A stretch of 64,000 bases of DNA from Ptychodera flava (taxonomy: Eukaryota > Hemichordata > Enteropneusta > Ptychoderidae), in the NCBI RefSeq assembly GCF_041260155.1, contig NC_091944.1, positions 15,697,272 through 15,761,271 on the forward strand, given 5' to 3'. The translations under genes and the position numbers were made by a program. The notes beneath the pieces were generated by a model that worked only from the letters and a program-made list of their open reading frames with translations, did no database searches and had not been told where the DNA came from. Shown in pieces: positions 58,223 to 64,000 of this stretch; position 1 is the first letter of the stretch; the number at the start of each line of letters is the position of its first letter.

Positions 58223-58589
58223 TTGAAACGGTCATCAACTATTCAGCTACGACTGTCAATAGTCACGAAAGACTGGATATTAAGTAGCTATATTGAGCTG
58301 ACGTACTTTGCTGAAAATGTTATTGGGGTTGGCCTTCAGGTTATTATTAGCCGCTAAGGGAATATTTAGCAGCTGTTCACCTATCTCGTAAGAAGCGCGG
58401 AACTCCTTCACTCAGAATTTATTTTTGGGCGGACCATTTGAAGCTTTGAAGATTGGGGGGAGGGGAAGATCCCGAGAGATTGCCTTAATAAATGCAGCCA
58501 ATGATTGCAGGAAAAATAAATAAGATTGCCAGCAGATATGAAATGAAAAATAATGCCAGGACAGTTACTTTAAGTCTTTCCTTTTCGGC

Positions 58590-58668
58590 GCGCCATTCGG
58601 GAGCACCATTTTTTGCTCACGTGTTGACACACGTGAGCATATGTCACAGCGATGTCTGTCTGTCTGTG

Positions 58669-58719
<51 letters not shown>

Positions 58720-58860
58720 GTGCTCAATATCTCAAAAACGGCTCATGAGATAAGAATCAAATCTGGTACATAGATTCAGTTTGCAAATGGCAAGAACTGA
58801 TTAGTTTTTGGTTGGTGGCTTGCTTACTTTTTGCTCATTTGCATAAATTAGTTATTTTAG
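58590..58860 (+). repeat. Dispersed repeat with (TGTC)n, copy 2 (partner 5745-5960)
   Basis: A small hairpin (TGCTCACGTGTTGACACACGTGAGCA with one mispair region) precedes (TGTC)n at 58653-58720, then ATATCTCAAAAACGG and AAATGGCAAGAACTGATTAG. The same order appears on the minus strand at 5745-5960. Confidence 0.7.
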
Positions 58861-59900
58861 AAAAAACGGATATATATCGAGAACGACTGCACACAATTTG
58901 ATGAGATTTGCTACAAATGTTGATCACATCAAGATATACAGCTGTGAAAGTAATTAAGGGGTGACGTGAAAGATATTTACTAATTTGCATATTAATGAAA
59001 TTTCCTAATTAGGGGTATATATCTGAATTTACTCAATCAAAATTGACGAAACTTTGTATCCATATTGAAGATACTATGATTTAACATTATTGAAAGTAAT
59101 TAAGCATTTTACTGCATCCAAATCGTAATTTGCATATTTAATGACCTTTTGAAATTAAGGATATATATTTGAATTTACATAACCAAAATTGATGAAACTT
59201 GCTATGTACATTAAAGATACTATGATAGAACATTATTAAATGTCAATAAGCATTTTTACTTCAGCCAATTCCCAATTTGCATATTTTATGAACTTTCCTA
59301 ATTAGGGGTATTTATCTGAATTGACGAGACCAAAGTTGACGAAACTTGCTATGTACATTAAAGATACTATAATACGACGTTATTGAAAGTCATTAAGCAT
59401 TTTTACTTCATGCAGCTCCTAATTTGCATATTTAATGAATTTTTGAAATTAGGGATATATATTTGAATTTACATGACCAAAATTGATGAAACTTGCTATG
59501 TACATTAAAGATACCATTATGTAGGCTAACATTATTGAAAGGCATTAAGCATTTTTGCTTCAGCCAATTCCTAATTTGTGTATTTAATGAGCTTTCCTAA
59601 TTAGGGATATATACTTGGATTTATTTGATCAAAGTTGGCATAACATGCTATGTACATTGATGATTATACCAGGTTATACCAATATTGGAAGTCATTTAAT
59701 TGGAAGTCAGCTAATTTATAGTTTGCATATCTAATGAGCTTTCAAAGTTTGGAATATTTAGTTTGAAGGACTTGACAAGAGGCAATTACACTTGCTATAT
59801 AAAGAGGTGATACAGTGACAGCAGTCAAAGAAATTAATTATTTCTATTTCAGGTAATTGCGTATTTGAATACTTAATGACCTATAGAGGTAATCTGTGGT
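58861..59900. repeat. Tandem array of about seven ~147-bp AT-rich units
   Basis: The core GAAACTTGCTATGTACATTA and its variants recur near 59048, 59193, 59341, 59488 and 59638, spacing 145-150, with weaker copies near 58899 and 59785. Each unit also has AAGATACTAT, TCATTAAGCATTTTTACTTC, TAATTTGCATATTTAATGA and TTAGGGATATATATTTGAAT. Confidence 0.85.
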
Positions 59901-60442
59901 AAATATTGTCCATTATGTTGATCATAATACTTTCAATGAAGTTGCAAACATGTGGCAAAGGTTCAAATTTACACATAACTGCAATATATAATGAAACACG
60001 TGAGCATTTACAGTTCATATCTGGTTATAATATCTTACAATTTCTGCGTTCCCTTCGGGAGCCTTATTTTCATGACTTGATCCATTTTCGTCACACCCTT
60101 TGGTCACGACCTAACATCTGATTAAATTCATTACATTTCATAATGAACCCACATTTGCTGTCGTTTTACGTGTACCCAGTGTTTTAATTTGAAACATTAA
60201 TCAGCATTATTCATTTGGTGTGCTTCCGCTTCAGTTTCTCATCCTCTCACCTGCAGGATGGATTACTCGATTCAGCTTGTCCACATAGCCTGCACTGGAT
60301 ATCGTGCGTCAATTGTTGTTCTTAGTGTGCCAAGATGATCATGACTTGTCAACAAAATTATTTGTCGTACCATGGCTCTTGCCCTTACACCAAAGTTAAA
60401 TGTTTCCATAAACTCCTCTTTTTCAGTGTCCAACAACATTAA
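59901..60442. other. No gene seen
   Basis: Non-coding AT-rich sequence between the tandem array and the MITE. Confidence 0.5.
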
Positions 60443-60626
60443 AGGTATACTGTCACCTGTTCCAATTTTGCCACAGATACCATGGAAAGAGAAAATCTAA
60501 CCAATCACAGATTTTAAGCGGGTGGCCGCTTTTTAAAAACAGCGCCCTCACATGGGCATTTTGAATACCAAGGAACGCCCCTTTGACCATATATGGGCAT
60601 ATTTAGATTACAGGTGACTGTATACC
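60443..60626. mobile_element. TTAA-flanked MITE (piggyBac-like), copy 2
   Basis: It begins AGGTATACTGTCACCTG and ends CAGGTGACTGTATACC, with TTAA at both sides. It differs from 16090-16274 at only a handful of positions, so both insertions are fairly recent. Confidence 0.88.
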
Positions 60627-60926
60627 TTAAGCACAACATTTGCAATCCAATGTGACCGTTGGATTGAACAAGGGTGCAAGAATTTGCCGTAAAATAGACC
60701 TACTTAAATGTCTCGATATGCATTGAAGATTTATTTTGTCTTTCAAAGCATGTTATAGGATACACATGTTAATATCCAAATAGAAGCTACATTCCAATAT
60801 GAATAGTTATTCCCTGAATTTGGACCAATGTATCATATGAACTTTCGAAAAATAAGAAATCCCAAATATGTACATATGCAGAAGCTGTATTTTGATTTCG
60901 CATTAATTTAAATTTCTTTGCATTAA

Positions 60927-62215
60927 AGCGCAGGTGTCGTCGCGCTGCGCGTGCGTGATTTTTTTGTTGATAAACATAAATTTTTGTAAACATAAGTCTT
61001 CTCAACTTCAATAGGAGTACAGTGAAAATACATAACTAAAATGATCAACGTTGCCTATATATGTAGACCAGCAACAAGCACAATGCCTAACACAAAAATT
61101 ACACTCAAGACCATGATCGGCAAGCCAGAGCAGGACACGAGAGATGTTGTTGGGAGACGGTCACCGCGTTGACGTACACGGATATAGAGAATCCGGTCCC
61201 ACAACGTACCGGCCCGCGACGACTTGGCCCACAACCAACTGTTGATCACCATGTCTTACTTCTCCTAGTATTACGTGGTAAGAAATAGTAAAATGACAGG
61301 AAACAATAGACAAAACGAGCGGGTTTTCGCGGCATTTGGCAGGAAAATTGCACGGCTACACCGTGCATAGACGTATCGAGAGATCCTGTGCCCCGGCCCT
61401 GTGCACGGTCATGGCAGTGATCCAACCGCTAGCTGGTGTAGGCCTACCGGTGCTGGGCAAACTTCGTTGTTGTACCTCCTGATTGCCGGGTAGGTCTGAA
61501 TCCTTTTTCAAGTGAGATAACCCCCACATAACAAGAAGACCTATGAAAGGTCCTTCGCTTGACTTGATACCTGTAGGCCTACTCGGAATTCTCGTTTGCA
61601 CCCCAAAACGGGGTAAACTTTGTAGTTGAGTTGGATTCTCCACAGCCGAGTGAAGCGCGCCATATACCCGGTTTGACACGGACGTTCATACAGACCACGG
61701 AACGGAACAGATGCAGAGATGCTTCTTGCTGCAGCGGGCATTGCTCTGCGAGCTGTAGATTTCTGTAGTTTGGGTTGTTGTCTTTGTACTCCTGTCGGGC
61801 CTCTTGAAATGAAAGCTCTCGTCCTTGCTAGCGATGTCGAAAACTAGAGCCCGGTCGTTGATAGTCTGTTGGCGTATACATGCGTACATGCGTACGTCTA
61901 GCTCTATGGCTCGAGAGATAACAGTAGCCGAGCCCCATTCAACTGATTCAAGAAAATCATGAGCAAATGTGATCTCAATCCAGCGTGCATTATTATTGTT
62001 CAATATTCAGCAGATATTTAACTTAGATTAATTGACCTTTTATCGCGTGTTACATTTGGTTAGTTGGTATACATGTGACAGATCAGCCGCCATTTTAACA
62101 AGCGGCAATATCGCAAACATTACAATCAACCCGTAACATGTGCGGCGTTCTTGGATTTGTTTACAACAGAGGGGGACCCCCTCAGGAGGATGCGCAGCGC
62201 GACGACCACTGCGCT
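60927..62215. mobile_element. 1.29-kb TTAA-flanked element with ~30-bp terminal inverted repeats
   Basis: The left end AGCGCAGGTGTCGTCGCGCT and the right end AGCGCGACGACCACTGCGCT are inverted repeats (about 26 of 30 bases match through GCGC). TTAA lies outside each end (60923-60926 and 62216-62219). This fits a piggyBac-type non-autonomous element that has picked up internal sequence. No transposase was found. A small membrane-protein frame (61055-61252, minus) lies inside. Confidence 0.75.
61055..61252 (-). CDS. Small one-pass membrane protein ORF, unidentified
   Basis: A 65-codon frame begins MVINSWLWAKSSRAG in a good start context (AAGTAAGACATGG). It has a basic middle (RVRQRGDR) and a strongly hydrophobic C-terminal helix (PIMVLSVIFVLGIVLVAGLH, residues ~45-64) followed by the stop. 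Its shape is that of a small integral or tail-anchored membrane protein. I do not recognise the family. It sits inside a TTAA-flanked element, so it may be a captured host gene, a retrocopy, or chance. Confidence 0.35.
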   Translation of the reverse strand: MVINSWLWAKSSRAGTLWDRILYIRVRQRGDRLPTTSLVSCSGLPIMVLSVIFVLGIVLVAGLHI

Positions 62216-64000
62216 TTAATTATTTAAAAACTTATAAAGTATTCCTATTGGAATATTCACTTTTCTCTGTTGATAATAATGGGAAATCATTTTGTGTCTA
62301 ATATATTTTGAATCTTCATGAAAACTCTTCTTAAAATACTCAAAATGACCTCTGCAGAACCGCATTTTAATGTGTAAAATTCAATTTTCATATTCTCTGT
62401 TGCGCATAACAAAAAATAACGTACAGAAATAACACATTAATTTTGTCATTTCAGTATCCTACTAGCTCTATGTATTTGTGGTCTTTCAAATCCTTGGTCG
62501 GTTTGTGCCACATCCTTTATTTTAGCCTACTATCTAGAAAAAAACTTAATCACTGACAGTGGTAGTGGTTTTTCACAGATTGAGACCTCGATAACTTCTT
62601 ATTTGTCTCCATCAGTAATTTTGCTGCAGTAAAGGAAGATTCTATCTATAATTCTTTCCAACTCTTCGGCATTCTGAAGTAGATGCTGTTTGCCATGTGA
62701 ACTTTGTGCCGTTGTACATTTCTTTCCTTGTCATGTCATGTGAAGAAAAGCATCTTGACAATAATAACATTGATGGATACGGGCATTTCAGAGTGCGAAT
62801 GCGCACCAAAAAAGCGGATTCCTCTGAGAGGGAAGTGAGAAAGAAAAGATGACAGAATTCACAAAGTTGAAAAAAATGAGAAAAAATATATATGCTCCAG
62901 AGTCAATCTGCCAATCCCCCCTCCCAAGTCAAATGGTCCATCCCTTAAGTCACTGTGCTGGCTAGTAACAGCTATCAGCATTCATTATTCATTTTCTGCT
63001 AGTCTCCTTTCTTCTGTCACTTTTCCTGCACTCTACCATCAAGGATATTGTTCCATTCTTATATTTTCCCAATCTTTTATTTAGAATTCACTGTTCAAAA
63101 AATTGTCTAAACCATCTACATGACATTGTAAAATGTATAGTGTGTGGTGGAAATGTGGTCTTGCCAATTATTACATCTTACGTTTCATTGATTATCTTCA
63201 TTGGTTTACACTTAGTCGCGTGGCGTATCGGAAAAAGAGATAGAACATGGTTTAGCATGTTTAGGAGACTCTTTCCCGACAAGTGAGGTGGTCTTGACCG
63301 CTGCAGATGCACTTCAGTTTAGTGCGCTTCTCTTCTGCGCCTAACAAATTGCCGTGCACTCACATTTGTAGGAAAAGCAGGCGTACTGCCCCCGGGCGTA
63401 CGACATGTTACGCTTGTTGACTTTAAGACGACATTCTAGTGCAATGAAAAGAGAGTGAATACGGAAGACCAGCCACAAACGATAATGGAACCAACGTCAC
63501 GATGAAAGAATGTCGCAGCTTTACGTGGCATGCACGAAACTTGTGTGAGGCAGAGCTGAAAAATCGGTTGGTGAAGCCACACACTAAATTCACGGAAGAT
63601 GCCAATCGTTAATATTTTGAAATGAGAATGAAAACATGTCACAGTAACGGAGTTAATATTAAAATTTGAATTGGGACAAAATTTGTCACGTGACCACTTA
63701 TGTCGGGGCCCCCTCCCCTTGGAAATTTACGATGATGCTGGCTGCCCGTTATCAAGTATTTTTGACTCGATCAACCAAAAATATTTCCCCCTTCGAGTGG
63801 GTCGGTTTACATAACGAGTAAGTTTGTATTTTCGAAGAAGGCTTGAAAAAGGAAAATACTCAGCATTGGATGAAATAATTATCGTTGCATATGTCTAGCC
63901 CTAACTACGCTATTACCATGCAAAAAGTGAAACGCTACTTTGCTCCACGATGACCAAAGCAAATATTGCATCTGCAGTTGGTTTGCTGAGTGTTATATAA
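62216..64000. other. No gene seen to the window end
   Basis: AT-rich sequence. Frames at 63423-63642 on the minus strand show no domain or splice signal. Confidence 0.45.

Overview
The window is eukaryotic and animal: genes are split by GT-AG introns, two tRNA genes carry short introns at the canonical position, and there are many MITE-like hairpins, a LINE fragment, tRNA-derived SINE copies and a Ty3/gypsy-type LTR element. The gene families and the Gmr1-type retroelement (a deuterostome group) suggest an invertebrate deuterostome such as an acorn worm or lancelet. The species cannot be fixed from sequence alone.

Layout. 1-13 kb is repeat-rich: a transposon-like segment with arrays of GTGTTCAA-type motifs, several long hairpins, a LINE fragment (minus strand), a broken GTPase-like exon, and a 2.5-kb Harbinger-like element (8580-11062). 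A CARD-domain reading frame resembling RIG-I CARD2 lies at 13071-13463. At 14.4-15.1 kb a 336-bp tandem duplication carries two intron-containing tRNA-Arg(TCG) genes. At 16.7-17.1 kb there is an array of 17 near-palindromic 21-bp units. 17.6-21.2 kb is mostly repeats plus a promoter-like spot near 19.63 kb.

Two UDP-glycosyltransferase (UGT) loci lie in tandem on the plus strand. The first (21285-25354) is a pseudogene. The second (27942-39474) is an intact four-exon gene for 521 residues; its 7.9-kb second intron holds a young, nearly whole Gmr1-type LTR retroelement (31343-37550) with integrase ahead of reverse transcriptase. Both UGT copies lack the usual catalytic His and Asp while the intact one keeps the UDP-sugar site, so the encoded protein may work differently or not be an enzyme.

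On the minus strand, 41755-50473 is a complete 12-coding-exon gene for a 459-residue transporter of the SLC18B1 type (major facilitator superfamily); every splice junction read keeps frame. A possible non-coding first exon is at about 56.5 kb.

50.5-64 kb has no convincing protein gene apart from a small one-pass membrane ORF inside a TTAA-flanked element (60927-62215). It also holds SINE copies, microsatellites, a tandem array of about 147-bp units (58.9-59.9 kb) and TTAA-flanked MITEs. The UGT and SLC18B1 genes are neighbours on opposite strands, tail to tail, and nothing shows a joint pathway.
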